Shown here in pieces: positions 27,124-36,540 of a DNA stretch of 64,000 nucleotides; position 1 is the stretch's first letter, and the number at the start of each line of letters is the position of its first letter. Under the pieces are notes generated by a model. It saw only the letters and a program-made list of their open reading frames with translations. It was not told the origin of the DNA and did no database searches. The stretch spans positions 241,272 through 305,271 of the forward strand of contig BJGH01000001.1 in assembly GCA_014190355.1 (NCBI GenBank), read 5' to 3'. Origin of the DNA: Alphaproteobacteria bacterium. GTDB taxonomy: Bacteria; Pseudomonadota; Alphaproteobacteria; Rickettsiales; UBA1997. The position numbers and the translations under genes are program-made.

Positions 27124-29163
27124 TTAATTTTTTTTTCTTAAAAAAACAAAATCTTGTTGAAAAATTTTGTTATCTTCATACAAAATTATTGATTTATTTT
27201 TAAAAACATAGTTTTTAAAGCTTTGATTTTTAGGCTTATAAATGCGATTAATTACACCCAAATAATCGAAATTTTTCTTAATTTTTTCTGTAATTTCGCT
27301 ATTACCCCTAAAAATAACCTCAAGATAATTTATTGAACAGCTTTTTTTATATGACTCTTGTTGATCTGAATTTTCAGAATTGGATATTATTATCAATTTG
27401 TAATTAGGGTTATTTAAATTTTCATCAATATCCTTCATAGAATAATTAATGAAATCAATTTTATTATTATCAATTATTTCATTATAAACTTTAGATTTGT
27501 CTGAAATTATTGGGTGAGATGAAATTTTATTTAGACTATCTTTGCCTAGGTAAAGATAGATCGGAAATCTATTAACATTGTGTCCAAAATTAATTACATG
27601 ATCGTCGGGATTTGGAGCTAATTTTTTAATAACCCTATATACTCGGTCATGATTATAATTTGGAGTTCTATGGATGTATTTTTCAAAAAGTGCGGTAAAG
27701 ATACTACTTGATAAAAAAAGAAAACTTACCAACAACGAAGAAAAAATTATAATTACGCTAATTACATTTAAAAAAGGAGACCTAAAAGAATTTATTTTTT
27801 TTTCAAAAAAAGAACAGCAAAATATTAAGTAAAAACTGTTAAATAAAATTATTAAATCAGATAATCTTTTTTTTGAGTTAACATATTTAATTAAAAAAAA
27901 CATAATAATTATTGCACAAAAATAACAAGCAAAAAATTTTAATAAATCCTTTCGATTTACAACCTTCAAATCATAAAATTTATAAACAATTATAGGCATT
28001 AATAACCATAAAATCCAAAAGATAGAATTTAACCCGAAAACAATTGAATAAGCAAATTTATTATTAGCTAAACTAAAGAAAAAAATCGCAAATAAAATAA
28101 ATTTATTTCTCAATGGAGAAAAAAATTGCCAAAATTCTTTTTTACTAAATAAATGTGATAAAAAAATAAAATAACAAAAGAAAAAAACTGATACCTGATC
28201 ATCGCTAATCAAACCCTCCAAACAAAGCACTAATAATCCACTCAAAAATAAAACAACAAAAATCTTAAAATTAAAATCCAGTTCTTTTAAGCGTGAAGTT
28301 ATTAATAGAATTGAAATAGTAGGTGTTGCAATCATAGTAGTTAAAATTTCAATTCTACTAAAATAATTTTTAAAATTTACATAAGGACTATAAATAACAG
28401 ACCACAGAGGAGCATTATAAACAAAATAATCACCCTCTTGATAAATTAACCAATTCAAGGCTATTAAGCCGATCATTATCGCAAATAAATTGTCAATTTT
28501 AATAAAGAATCGCCAACTTTTATTATTCCAAAACCTTAAGCCTTCAATTAAGATTGGGAAAACAATGTAATGAGGTTTAAAACATGGCATTATTGCCATT
28601 AGAGTTCCCCGACAAAATAAATCAAATTTTGATAGCTCTTGCTTCATCTCAAAACTATAAATGAGATATAAAAACAAACTACACATTATGAAACTTGATT
28701 TAGTTCCTATTTCAAAAAAATGTATTGAAGTTGTTCTCAGTAAAAAACCAATAAAGAATGATAATAATAAAAGATTACTAGCTATCTTATTATCGCCGTA
28801 TTTAGTTTTTTTTAGAATTTTTACTGCACAAAACACCGTAGCAAAGAATAGCAACCAGATAAAAAAAGTCGACATTAAGATTCGATTGAAACCAGTCCAT
28901 TGATAAATTTTATACTGCAAAGCATATAAGTAAAAATTAAAAGGAAGATTACTTTCAAAAATATCGTCATAGAACTTCCCTCCATTGGCTATTTTTCTAC
29001 CAATATCAATGTATATTCCAGTATCAGGACCAATATCTACACAAGATGAAATTAATACATGAAAAGCATAGACTGCGGTTAATGTCGAAAAGAAAAAAGC
29101 CTTTGATTCGCAAAAGCTTTTAAATTTTGTTAATTTATTTGCGAAGAAGTATGTGGAAATCAT
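27124..29163 (-). CDS. Large polytopic membrane protein, GT-C glycosyltransferase-like
   Basis: A 679-residue protein with roughly 10-13 hydrophobic segments and a soluble C-terminal domain from about residue 500. Near the N-terminus, after the first membrane segment, is IGPDTGIYIDIGRKIANGGKFYDD (45-68), which resembles the acidic first loop of lipid-linked-sugar glycosyltransferases (GT-C fold: D.. followed by a G-rich helix and Y/D residues). This suggests sugar transfer from a polyprenyl-phosphate donor on the periplasmic side. The family was not recognised more closely. Its start overlaps the end of the upstream membrane-protein gene by 29 bases, so the pair is translationally coupled. 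Confidence 0.55.
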   Translation of the reverse strand: MISTYFFANKLTKFKSFCESKAFFFSTLTAVYAFHVLISSCVDIGPDTGIYIDIGRKIANGGKFYDDIFESNLPFNFYLYALQYKIYQWTGFNRILMSTFFIWLLFFATVFCAVKILKKTKYGDNKIASNLLLLSFFIGFLLRTTSIHFFEIGTKSSFIMCSLFLYLIYSFEMKQELSKFDLFCRGTLMAIMPCFKPHYIVFPILIEGLRFWNNKSWRFFIKIDNLFAIMIGLIALNWLIYQEGDYFVYNAPLWSVIYSPYVNFKNYFSRIEILTTMIATPTISILLITSRLKELDFNFKIFVVLFLSGLLVLCLEGLISDDQVSVFFFCYFIFLSHLFSKKEFWQFFSPLRNKFILFAIFFFSLANNKFAYSIVFGLNSIFWILWLLMPIIVYKFYDLKVVNRKDLLKFFACYFCAIIIMFFLIKYVNSKKRLSDLIILFNSFYLIFCCSFFEKKINSFRSPFLNVISVIIIFSSLLVSFLFLSSSIFTALFEKYIHRTPNYNHDRVYRVIKKLAPNPDDHVINFGHNVNRFPIYLYLGKDSLNKISSHPIISDKSKVYNEIIDNNKIDFINYSMKDIDENLNNPNYKLIIISNSENSDQQESYKKSCSINYLEVIFRGNSEITEKIKKNFDYLGVINRIYKPKNQSFKNYVFKNKSIILYEDNKIFQQDFVFLRKKN

Positions 29164-31246
29164 AAATTAAGTAATTTTCTTCAATGTTTGAGTTATCTGT
29201 TTTATTATTATAAAAATTATAATTTTTTAATGAAGAATATGCGAGCTTAAAACTTCCAGAAAAATTTAAATTTTTCCTAAAAAAAGTTTTAAATTCAGCA
29301 ATTCTTGATAATTCTTCAAAGTTTGAAATTAAACATGACTTATTATTAAAAATAAAACTGTTATTGATAATAAAGATTTTATTTTTTTTATTTGTTATTT
29401 TTGATAAAATATCAGAATTTTTAAAATTGTTAATCAAAATAATATTTTTTGGAGAAATATTATTATTTTTTTCCAGTAATTTTGCATCTAATAATTGTTG
29501 GTTATCAATTATAATAATCACATCGTCTTGCCTTGCATTACTGTTAATTTTATTAACCAAATATGAATTTAAATATTTTTTTTGCTTAGTAAATTCAGAA
29601 TGAAAATTATAATTTGATAGTTCAAAAAAATTTAGTGATAGAATAGTATAGTAGACAAAAGTCATGACTACAACTATAGTTAACAAGAAGTGAAAATGGT
29701 CATTTTTTAAAAATTTTTGGTTTATTTTATTAAAAAAAACCAACTGCCATGAAAAAAAGCCAACACTTATAAACCATGCTACAAAAAAACTAAAATAAAA
29801 TTGACAATATATTAAAGTTACAACTATCAATCCAAAGAAAATTTTATAATGAATTTTTTTTAAAAAATAAAAGTTTTCAATTAAATTTAAATTTTTTAAA
29901 TCATTGCTGGATATTTTTTTTGATAATTTTCTTAACAAAATTAAATGAATTATAAACCAAGAAAAAGGTAAATAAAAAAATATTTCAAAAAAAACCTTAT
30001 AGTCACCTAAAGCAATTGAAATAAGCAATAACAATACTATTCCATATTTTCTAAAATTAAAATTTTGATTAATAATTGAAGCAATAAAAATAAAAAATAC
30101 TAATGAAAAATTTATTGTTAAAAACAATAATTTTAATATTTTATCATCATAACCAACTATCAAAATCATTGCAAAACTAGCTACAAAAAAACTATCGAAA
30201 AATTTATCTAAAATAATTATATCAGCTGAACTTAAGCTTGAATTTAGATATTTTTTCTTAGTAATTTTAAAAATTATTATTAACCAAAAAATTAGTAAAA
30301 TCTCTCTAGACAATATTACATAAAAACCAAGTGAGTTATTTTCTCGATATAATTTATTTAAAATTTGGCTAGAAAAAAACTTATAATTTTCAAAATCAAA
30401 AGTCTTTATCTGATTAATAACATCATTTATGCTAAATATTTTTTGATGCAAAACCAAAACCACCAATATGGTCAAAGTTATTAATATTCTCGCTGTTAAA
30501 TTTAAAAAATATCTCAACTTAACGGCCATCAATTTATTGGAATCAAAACTATACTTAATTAGCTCACGCTTTAGACAAAATAATTTCAAAAATTCATGAG
30601 CAAAAAACAAAAAAAATAGCTGCCATTTACTTATTACCATCAGAATAAATGATAATATTGCTGTTAAATTAACAAAAAAATTAGTCTTTACATTTTCCCT
30701 TAGCGATAAAGTAATATAAATAATAACCAAGAATTTTAAATAAAATAACTCAAAACTAAATAATGTTAAATTGAAACCAAAAAAATAACAAAAAATTAAT
30801 GAAAAAAATAGCAGATTTTTAGAAAAAACATTTGATGATAAAGCAGAATTAGTTAGATTTCGTGAAACTATATACATTAAAAAAACTCCACAACCAATAT
30901 ATATTATTTCTGCCAATAAGAAGTGATTAAAAGAATTATTTTCAACAACTTTCTCAAGGTAATTCAAAATAACTACTAAGGGGGAAAATTCATTGGAAAA
31001 ATTTGCTGAATAATTAATAAATCTAAAATTTGTTTGGTCATGCAAAAAAATCCAACGCCAAACTAAACTTAAAATTATTGCAAAAAAACCAAAGAATTTT
31101 TGAGAATTTTTAGCAAAACAAAAATTTTTAAAATTATTAAAAAAATTATCATATATTTTTTTTAAAAAATTAGCAAATTTTTGACCATTTTTAAGACGAC
31201 ATTCTTCAATAGAATGCCATAATTCAAGTAAATAAAAATATCCCAT
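29135..31246 (-). CDS. Large polytopic membrane protein of unknown family
   Basis: A 703-residue, very Phe/Ile/Leu/Asn-rich protein with many hydrophobic segments from about residue 48 onward and a hydrophilic C-terminal domain (about 560-703). The architecture mirrors the overlapping downstream gene: a multi-helix membrane part, then a soluble C-terminus. I recognise no catalytic motif. The context suggests envelope glycan or polysaccharide assembly, as a second GT-C-like enzyme or a partner, but that is inference. The extreme A/T-driven composition makes homology hard to see by eye. It starts 102 bases from the divergent icd gene. Confidence 0.5.
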   Translation of the reverse strand: MGYFYLLELWHSIEECRLKNGQKFANFLKKIYDNFFNNFKNFCFAKNSQKFFGFFAIILSLVWRWIFLHDQTNFRFINYSANFSNEFSPLVVILNYLEKVVENNSFNHFLLAEIIYIGCGVFLMYIVSRNLTNSALSSNVFSKNLLFFSLIFCYFFGFNLTLFSFELFYLKFLVIIYITLSLRENVKTNFFVNLTAILSFILMVISKWQLFFLFFAHEFLKLFCLKRELIKYSFDSNKLMAVKLRYFLNLTARILITLTILVVLVLHQKIFSINDVINQIKTFDFENYKFFSSQILNKLYRENNSLGFYVILSREILLIFWLIIIFKITKKKYLNSSLSSADIIILDKFFDSFFVASFAMILIVGYDDKILKLLFLTINFSLVFFIFIASIINQNFNFRKYGIVLLLLISIALGDYKVFFEIFFYLPFSWFIIHLILLRKLSKKISSNDLKNLNLIENFYFLKKIHYKIFFGLIVVTLIYCQFYFSFFVAWFISVGFFSWQLVFFNKINQKFLKNDHFHFLLTIVVVMTFVYYTILSLNFFELSNYNFHSEFTKQKKYLNSYLVNKINSNARQDDVIIIIDNQQLLDAKLLEKNNNISPKNIILINNFKNSDILSKITNKKNKIFIINNSFIFNNKSCLISNFEELSRIAEFKTFFRKNLNFSGSFKLAYSSLKNYNFYNNKTDNSNIEENYLIYDFHILLRK

Positions 31247-31266
31247 CTAACGCAACAAATAAAGGA

Positions 31267-31295
31267 TTGAAAGTTAATTATTTTTTTATTAAAAT
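31267..31295 (+). promoter_or_regulatory. Candidate sigma-70-type promoter for icd
   Basis: TTGAAA (31267-31272) and TAAAAT (31290-31295) each match the consensus at five of six positions and are separated by exactly 17 bases. The site lies about 55 bases upstream of the icd ATG in the divergent gap. This is one of the best promoter matches I saw in the window. Confidence 0.5.
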
Positions 31296-31348
31296 TTAAG
31301 TAATAAATTTAAAATTTTAATAATTAACTCCCATTTTACATCTTAAAA

Positions 31349-32836
31349 ATGACAAAAACAATTACAATTGCTTACGGTGATGGCATAGGCCCTGAAATAA
31401 TGGATAGCACTATAGAAATTCTTCAGCAGGCCAAAGCGCAACTTGACTTCAATATTATCGAAGTTGGAAAAAATATTTATGAAAAAGGTTTTAACTCAGG
31501 TTTAATGCCATCCGCATGGGATGATTTGAACAACACCAAAATTCTTCTTAAAGCTCCCATTACCACTCCCCAAGGTGGAGGATATAAAAGCCTTAATGTT
31601 ACTCTTAGAAAAAAACTAGGCCTTTTTGCTAATGTTCGTCCCGTAAGCTCTTTTCACCCATTTGTCAAAACAAATTTTTCACAACTTGATGTCGTTGTTA
31701 TTCGTGAAAATGAAGAAGATCTATACGCTGGAATTGAGCATCGCCAAACCGAGCAAAGTTATCAATGCCTTAAACTTGTTACCAAACAAGGCTGTGAAAA
31801 AATTATCCGTTATGCTTTTGAGTATGCAATTGCTAATAATCGTAAAAAAGTTAGTTGTTTTTCTAAAGACAATATTATGAAAATTACTGATGGTTTATTT
31901 CACAAAACTTTTGATGAAATTGCTAAAGAATATCCACAAATTCAAACAGATCATTACATCATTGACATTGCTTGCGCAAGGCTTGCTACCAAACCCCAGA
32001 TTTTTGATGTGATCGTTACTATGAATTTATATGGCGATATTATTTCTGACATTGTTGCTGAAATTTCAGGATCAGTGGGATTGGCAGGTTCAGCCAATAT
32101 TGGCAAAGAATATGCGATGTTTGAAGCAATCCATGGTTCAGCTCCTGACATTGCTGAAAAAGATATTGCCAATCCTAGTGGTCTAATTCAAGCTGCAATT
32201 ATGATGCTTGTTCATCTCAATCAAACTCAGAGTGCAAACCTAATCCATAATGCACTTTATCGAACTATCGAAGATGGCATTCATACCGCAGATATCTTCA
32301 ATTCATCAACCAGCAAAAAACAAGTTGGATGCAAGGAGTTCACTAAAGCAGTTATTGCCAATTTTGGTAATCAACCAAAGCAATTAAAAATTGCTAATTA
32401 TAGTGAAAACTCAAAGAAAACTATTATAAGCTCTCAAAATTTAATCAAATATGTTGCCAACAAAACTTTAATTGGATTTGACTTATTTATTGACTGGAAT
32501 CAAGATTTTCAATCACTCCTTAATAAATTAAAAACTTTAGAAAGTGAAAAATTTGAAATTAAGATGATTAGTGCTATGGGTTTACTTTTATGGCCATTAA
32601 TTGATCAACATCAAATGCCTAACTACAATCAAGGTCTTACCATTCTTCGCTTTATTGGTAAAGGAATTACCGGCAAAAATAGTCATGATATTATCAACAC
32701 CGATATTAAAATCCTTAATCAAGATATTATTGCCATGATTGATTTGATTGATCAAAGCAAAATTGATTTTGTAAAATATGAAGGTTTATACCTTTTTGAC
32801 AATAAACCAGCTTTTAGCTCAGGTCAGGGCGAGTAA
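31349..32836 (+). CDS. icd: Isocitrate dehydrogenase (NADP+ type, long rickettsial form)
   Basis: A 495-residue member of the isocitrate/isopropylmalate dehydrogenase family. It has the N-terminal AYGDGIGPEIM, the substrate arginines in KSLNVTLRKKLGLFANVRP, VVIRENEEDLYAG, NLYGDIISDIVAEISGSVG and FEAIHGSAPDIA followed by ANPSG. About 140 extra residues at the C-terminus form the extension typical of the Rickettsia/Thermus-type enzyme and absent from E. coli Icd. It decarboxylates isocitrate to 2-oxoglutarate in the TCA cycle. It is likely monocistronic, with a good promoter upstream. Confidence 0.93.
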   Translation: MTKTITIAYGDGIGPEIMDSTIEILQQAKAQLDFNIIEVGKNIYEKGFNSGLMPSAWDDLNNTKILLKAPITTPQGGGYKSLNVTLRKKLGLFANVRPVSSFHPFVKTNFSQLDVVVIRENEEDLYAGIEHRQTEQSYQCLKLVTKQGCEKIIRYAFEYAIANNRKKVSCFSKDNIMKITDGLFHKTFDEIAKEYPQIQTDHYIIDIACARLATKPQIFDVIVTMNLYGDIISDIVAEISGSVGLAGSANIGKEYAMFEAIHGSAPDIAEKDIANPSGLIQAAIMMLVHLNQTQSANLIHNALYRTIEDGIHTADIFNSSTSKKQVGCKEFTKAVIANFGNQPKQLKIANYSENSKKTIISSQNLIKYVANKTLIGFDLFIDWNQDFQSLLNKLKTLESEKFEIKMISAMGLLLWPLIDQHQMPNYNQGLTILRFIGKGITGKNSHDIINTDIKILNQDIIAMIDLIDQSKIDFVKYEGLYLFDNKPAFSSGQGE

Positions 32837-33059
32837 ATTGCAAACGATATTAAAAAAAATTTTCTAAAAATTCCCCTCGATTAATTATCGCATCCAAGGA
32901 ATTTAATTAAGTAATTTATTTTAGGCAATTCTAGCAATTTCACATAAGGAATTTAGCTTTGTTAAGAAATTTACTTTACATAACTTCTTAGCTATTTTTC
33001 TATTAAAAAATTTCGTTTAATGTTGATTTTTAAAACAAAACAAACTTGCAAAAATAATT

Positions 33060-33068
33060 TGCTAGAAT
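33060..33068 (+). promoter_or_regulatory. Candidate extended -10 promoter for mscS-like gene
   Basis: TGCTAGAAT contains an extended -10 (TG-N-TAGAAT, five of six positions) about 40 bases before the start codon. No good -35 is present at 17 bases. The remainder of the 271-base gap (32837-33107) after icd shows only AT-rich sequence and weak partial inverted repeats. Confidence 0.35.
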
Positions 33069-33107
33069 ATTTTTAGTTAATGAACTCACAAAACATCATT
33101 TAATAAA

Positions 33108-34361
33108 ATGAAATTTATTGACAGCATTGAAAAAACTATTACTAGTCCAAGCCTTTACTGGCAGTCGCTCTCACTTGCCTTGTGTTTTATTGCCTCGTAT
33201 TTCTTTACTAGCCTAATCAAAGACAATATCATTCCCAAAATCAGTGCTTCTTCAAACCAAGGTAATGAATTAATAAGGGTTTTCCGTAGATATTTTTTAC
33301 CAATTCTCTTTCCTCTTACTTCAATATTTTTTATCATTATTGGCCTAGCAATATACAAGCAATTCTTCCGTGAAGCAATAATTTTTTCAACTACCATTAA
33401 ACTAATTGCCTTATTTTTATTTTTACGTTTTATTAGAGTTTCTGCCAATAGTACTTTTATTGCTAATGCCGTAGGTTTTTTTTTAATGCCTGCTTTACTT
33501 CTTCATATTTTCGGCATTCTTGACCCTGCCCTTGAATATCTTGATGAATTATCTTTTAAAATTGGTAAGGTAAAAATTTCTCTATATTTAATCATTAAAG
33601 CAATCATCGTTTTGATTATTGTTTTTTGGCTCTCAAATTTAATTTCTCGTAAAAGTAAATCTTATATCGATAGCAATAAAAGTATCAAATCAAGCACTAA
33701 AAGCATTATCAGTAAATTTATTGATATTTTAGTTTACAGTATTGTAGCGATAATAATCTTAAAAACCTTTGGCTTTGATATGACCACTCTAGCAGTAATT
33801 GGAGGTGCAGTAGGTGTAGGGATTGGATTTGGTTTGCAAAAAATTGCCTCGAATTTTATCAGTGGCATAATTTTACTTTTTGAAAAATCAGTTGAAGTTG
33901 GTGATATTGTTGAATTAGATAACGGTTCAATTTATGGTACTGTTAAACATTTTGGAGGTAGATATACTTTAGTTGAATGCTCCGATGGCCGTGAAATTAT
34001 GATCCCCAATGAAGAATTTATTATTAACAAAGTTACCAACTGGACATACTCAAATAATCGAGCACGCATTGAAATAAAAGTCAGCGTTGCCTATGGTAGT
34101 GATTTAGAAAAAACCAAAAATATTATCGCTAGCTGTGCTAAAAGCTATTCGCGATGCATGACCTATCCTGAAGTGGAGTGCTATGTTACCGATTTTGCCG
34201 AAAGCGAAATTCGTTATGTTTTATATTTTTGGATCAATGATATTACTGAAGGTAGAGCCAATGCTAAAAGCGATGTTATGAATTTGGTTTACAAAAAACT
34301 TGAAGAAAATAACATCAAAATCCCATTACCGCAACGCGAACTAACAATAACTAATAAGTAA
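33108..34361 (+). CDS. Mechanosensitive ion channel, MscS family
   Basis: A 417-residue membrane protein. Additional N-terminal helices (about 17-185) precede the MscS core. The pore helix with Gly/Ala packing is around AVIGGAVGVGIGFGLQKIASNFISGI (residues ~228-252), and the beta-domain begins at VEVGDIVELDNGSIYGTV. The C-terminal alpha/beta part ends at PLPQRELTI, as in MscS. These channels open when membrane tension rises and let solutes out during osmotic downshock. It is larger than E. coli MscS (286 residues), so it belongs with YbdG/YnaI-sized relatives. A hairpin terminator follows. Confidence 0.9.
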   Translation: MKFIDSIEKTITSPSLYWQSLSLALCFIASYFFTSLIKDNIIPKISASSNQGNELIRVFRRYFLPILFPLTSIFFIIIGLAIYKQFFREAIIFSTTIKLIALFLFLRFIRVSANSTFIANAVGFFLMPALLLHIFGILDPALEYLDELSFKIGKVKISLYLIIKAIIVLIIVFWLSNLISRKSKSYIDSNKSIKSSTKSIISKFIDILVYSIVAIIILKTFGFDMTTLAVIGGAVGVGIGFGLQKIASNFISGIILLFEKSVEVGDIVELDNGSIYGTVKHFGGRYTLVECSDGREIMIPNEEFIINKVTNWTYSNNRARIEIKVSVAYGSDLEKTKNIIASCAKSYSRCMTYPEVECYVTDFAESEIRYVLYFWINDITEGRANAKSDVMNLVYKKLEENNIKIPLPQRELTITNK

Positions 34362-34399
34362 AATTAAAATAATTTTTTAATATTTAAAATTAAAAAATT

Positions 34400-34420
34400 T
34401 ACAAAATGTTAGATTTTGTA
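34400..34420 (+). terminator. Hairpin after mscS-like gene
   Basis: TACAAAAT (34400-34407), loop GTTAG, and ATTTTGTA (34413-34420) form a perfect 8-bp stem 39 bases behind the stop codon. It lies between two convergent genes and could serve either. The downstream T content is moderate. Confidence 0.45.
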
Positions 34421-34480
34421 TTTACTATTAACTTTTAATTAACAAATTTTTTTATAATTAATTTATTTCCCATTTTCTAA

Positions 34481-35188
34481 TTATAAAACTGAACTCAGTC
34501 CACCTGAAGCTTTTAAAGCTCTTGATTTAGTAAAATCAATATAATTAAATAAATTTTGCAATTTATCTTTTGATAAACCACTTGCCTGTGCTGCTCCTGC
34601 TAATGATTGATACCTATAGCCAAAATCATCCTTTTCTTCTAACTTATTTGCGATAGAACTTGCCTTTTTCCTTAATTCAAAAATATCACTAGAGTAATTT
34701 TCCAAAGAATATTTTCTTAAATCTTCAACTGTTTTATCTCTTTGCTCTTGAGAAAGAGGGAGTCCATATTTAGGAGTTGTTCCAGTAATCATGTCCATAT
34801 AATCAGTAATAAAGCCGGGGGTTTCTTGACCAGTGAAATATTTCGTTGCTTTTGAGATTTCAGACCCCATACCGCCTTCTCTACTTCTGGCCATTTCATT
34901 CATTTGACGCACATCTTGTGAAATATCTTTTATTTCTTCTTTGTCAGGAGCAAAAACCAAAGCTAGGTTTCTAAATATATTACCTTGGTTATTTGGTTTT
35001 ACTTGAGAAGAAGCTTTTATAGTATTATCTTTTAATTTATCTAGGTTATTTGGTTTTATTGGAGAAGAATCTTGTCTAGTATGATATTTTGTTTTAACTG
35101 CTTTTCTATCCTTGCCCGAACATGCACTAAACAATGCCTCAAAAAATCCACCAAGTTGCTCCAAGGGGTTGTCATTTTTACTTGTCAT
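34481..35188 (-). CDS. Hypothetical soluble protein, possible secreted effector
   Basis: A 235-residue hydrophilic protein with no signal peptide and no membrane segment. I recognise no family. The N-terminal ~65 residues are basic and probably disordered, with repeated KPNN motifs at about 46, 63 and nearby. Residues ~75-235 look helical and more ordered, with MARSREGGMGSEISKATKYF and YRYQSLAGAAQASGLS. The C-terminus ends in a small, hydrophobic LKASGGLSSVL. It is a lone gene facing mscS, transcribed divergently from the alcohol dehydrogenase gene. The combination with VirD4 elsewhere in the window makes a type IV substrate conceivable, but nothing in the sequence proves it. Confidence 0.6.
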   Translation of the reverse strand: MTSKNDNPLEQLGGFFEALFSACSGKDRKAVKTKYHTRQDSSPIKPNNLDKLKDNTIKASSQVKPNNQGNIFRNLALVFAPDKEEIKDISQDVRQMNEMARSREGGMGSEISKATKYFTGQETPGFITDYMDMITGTTPKYGLPLSQEQRDKTVEDLRKYSLENYSSDIFELRKKASSIANKLEEKDDFGYRYQSLAGAAQASGLSKDKLQNLFNYIDFTKSRALKASGGLSSVL

Positions 35189-35379
35189 ATCTAAAATATT
35201 AAAAAAAATTAATAATTTTTCAATAATTTAAGAAGATTATTTTTTTTAATTAACTAATTTCTTTTATCCAATTTCATTTTGTTACAATTTCATCATGCTA
35301 TTTACTCTTGAAAAAAATTATTTTTTTTCTTGATGTTTATTTTTTATGGCAGTTAAAATCTAATAAAAAAAATAAAATT

Positions 35380-36468
35380 ATGACACAAGATCATAAAAAT
35401 TTAAATTCAATCCATCATTCTCAAGCAATTCCTGCTAAAGGAATTGCCGTTAAATCTGCTAAAGCAAATTTTGTAAATTTTAATTTTGAACGTCGAAACC
35501 CAAAAGAACATGATGTGGTAATAGATATAAAATTTTGTGGAATTTGTCATTCCGATATTCATCAAGCTCGTTCTGAATGGTTTCCAGGAATTTATCCAAT
35601 GGTTCCAGGGCATGAAATCGCTGGAATTGTTCGTGAGGTTGGAACAAAAGTTAGCAAATATAAAATTGGCGATCGCGTTGGTGTTGGTTGTTTTGTTGAC
35701 TCATGTCGAACCTGTCACAATTGCGAAAATGATTTGGATAATTATTGCTTAAATGGCAATACCCTCACCTACAATAGCTTGGAAAAAGACAACAAAACTC
35801 CAACTTATGGAGGTTATAGCGATGTCATAGTTGTTGATGAAAATTATGTTTTAAAAATTCCTGACAATATTAGTCTCGACAAAGCTGCACCATTACTTTG
35901 CGCTGGAGTCACTTTATACTCCCCCTTAAAAAATTGGCATACTAAAAAAGATTCCAAAGTAGCAATAATTGGCATGGGTGGACTTGGGCATATGGGTTTA
36001 AAACTAGCTGTAGCAATGCAAGCCCAAACTATTGTTTTTAGTCATAGCGAGCGTAAAAAAAACGATGCCTTAAAAATGGGAGCAAGTGATTTTGTAATTG
36101 CTAATGCTGAAAATTTTAGCAAATATCAAAGTTATTTTGATTTGATAATCAACACTGTATCCTCATCTGAAATCAATCTTTCAGAATATTTTAATCTTTT
36201 AAAATTCGATGCTACTTTAGTAGCAATTGGGGCACCTGACAAGCCTTACGCTATTAATCCATTTCCTTTAATCATGATGCGAAGAAAATTTGCAGGATCA
36301 GTGATTGGCTCGATTAGTGAAACTCAAGAAATGCTTGATTTTTGCGGTCAACACAATATCACTCCTGAAATTGAAATAATATCGCCCAGCTATGTTGATC
36401 AAGCTTATCAAAGAATGTTAAAAAGTGATGTTAGATACCGATTTGTAATTGATATGAGTAAATTATAG
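35380..36468 (+). CDS. Zinc-dependent NAD(P) alcohol dehydrogenase
   Basis: A medium-chain dehydrogenase of the YahK/AdhC (cinnamyl-alcohol-dehydrogenase-like) group, 362 residues from ATG at 35380. An in-frame TTG start at 35308 would add 24 residues without family support. Catalytic zinc ligands are in CGICHSD and VPGHEIAG; the structural zinc has four cysteines in CFVDSCRTCHNCENDLDNYC. The coenzyme loop is GMGGLGHMG, and SHSERKK at the end of the next strand favours NADP(H) (Ser-x-Ser/Lys rather than Asp). It probably reduces aldehydes to alcohols in the cytoplasm; the physiological substrate is unknown. Confidence 0.9.
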   Translation: MTQDHKNLNSIHHSQAIPAKGIAVKSAKANFVNFNFERRNPKEHDVVIDIKFCGICHSDIHQARSEWFPGIYPMVPGHEIAGIVREVGTKVSKYKIGDRVGVGCFVDSCRTCHNCENDLDNYCLNGNTLTYNSLEKDNKTPTYGGYSDVIVVDENYVLKIPDNISLDKAAPLLCAGVTLYSPLKNWHTKKDSKVAIIGMGGLGHMGLKLAVAMQAQTIVFSHSERKKNDALKMGASDFVIANAENFSKYQSYFDLIINTVSSSEINLSEYFNLLKFDATLVAIGAPDKPYAINPFPLIMMRRKFAGSVIGSISETQEMLDFCGQHNITPEIEIISPSYVDQAYQRMLKSDVRYRFVIDMSKL

Positions 36469-36540
36469 TTTATTCTAACAAGATATAATTAATCATAAAA
36501 ATTTAAATATTTTTAACTAATTTACAAAAATTTTTAATAA

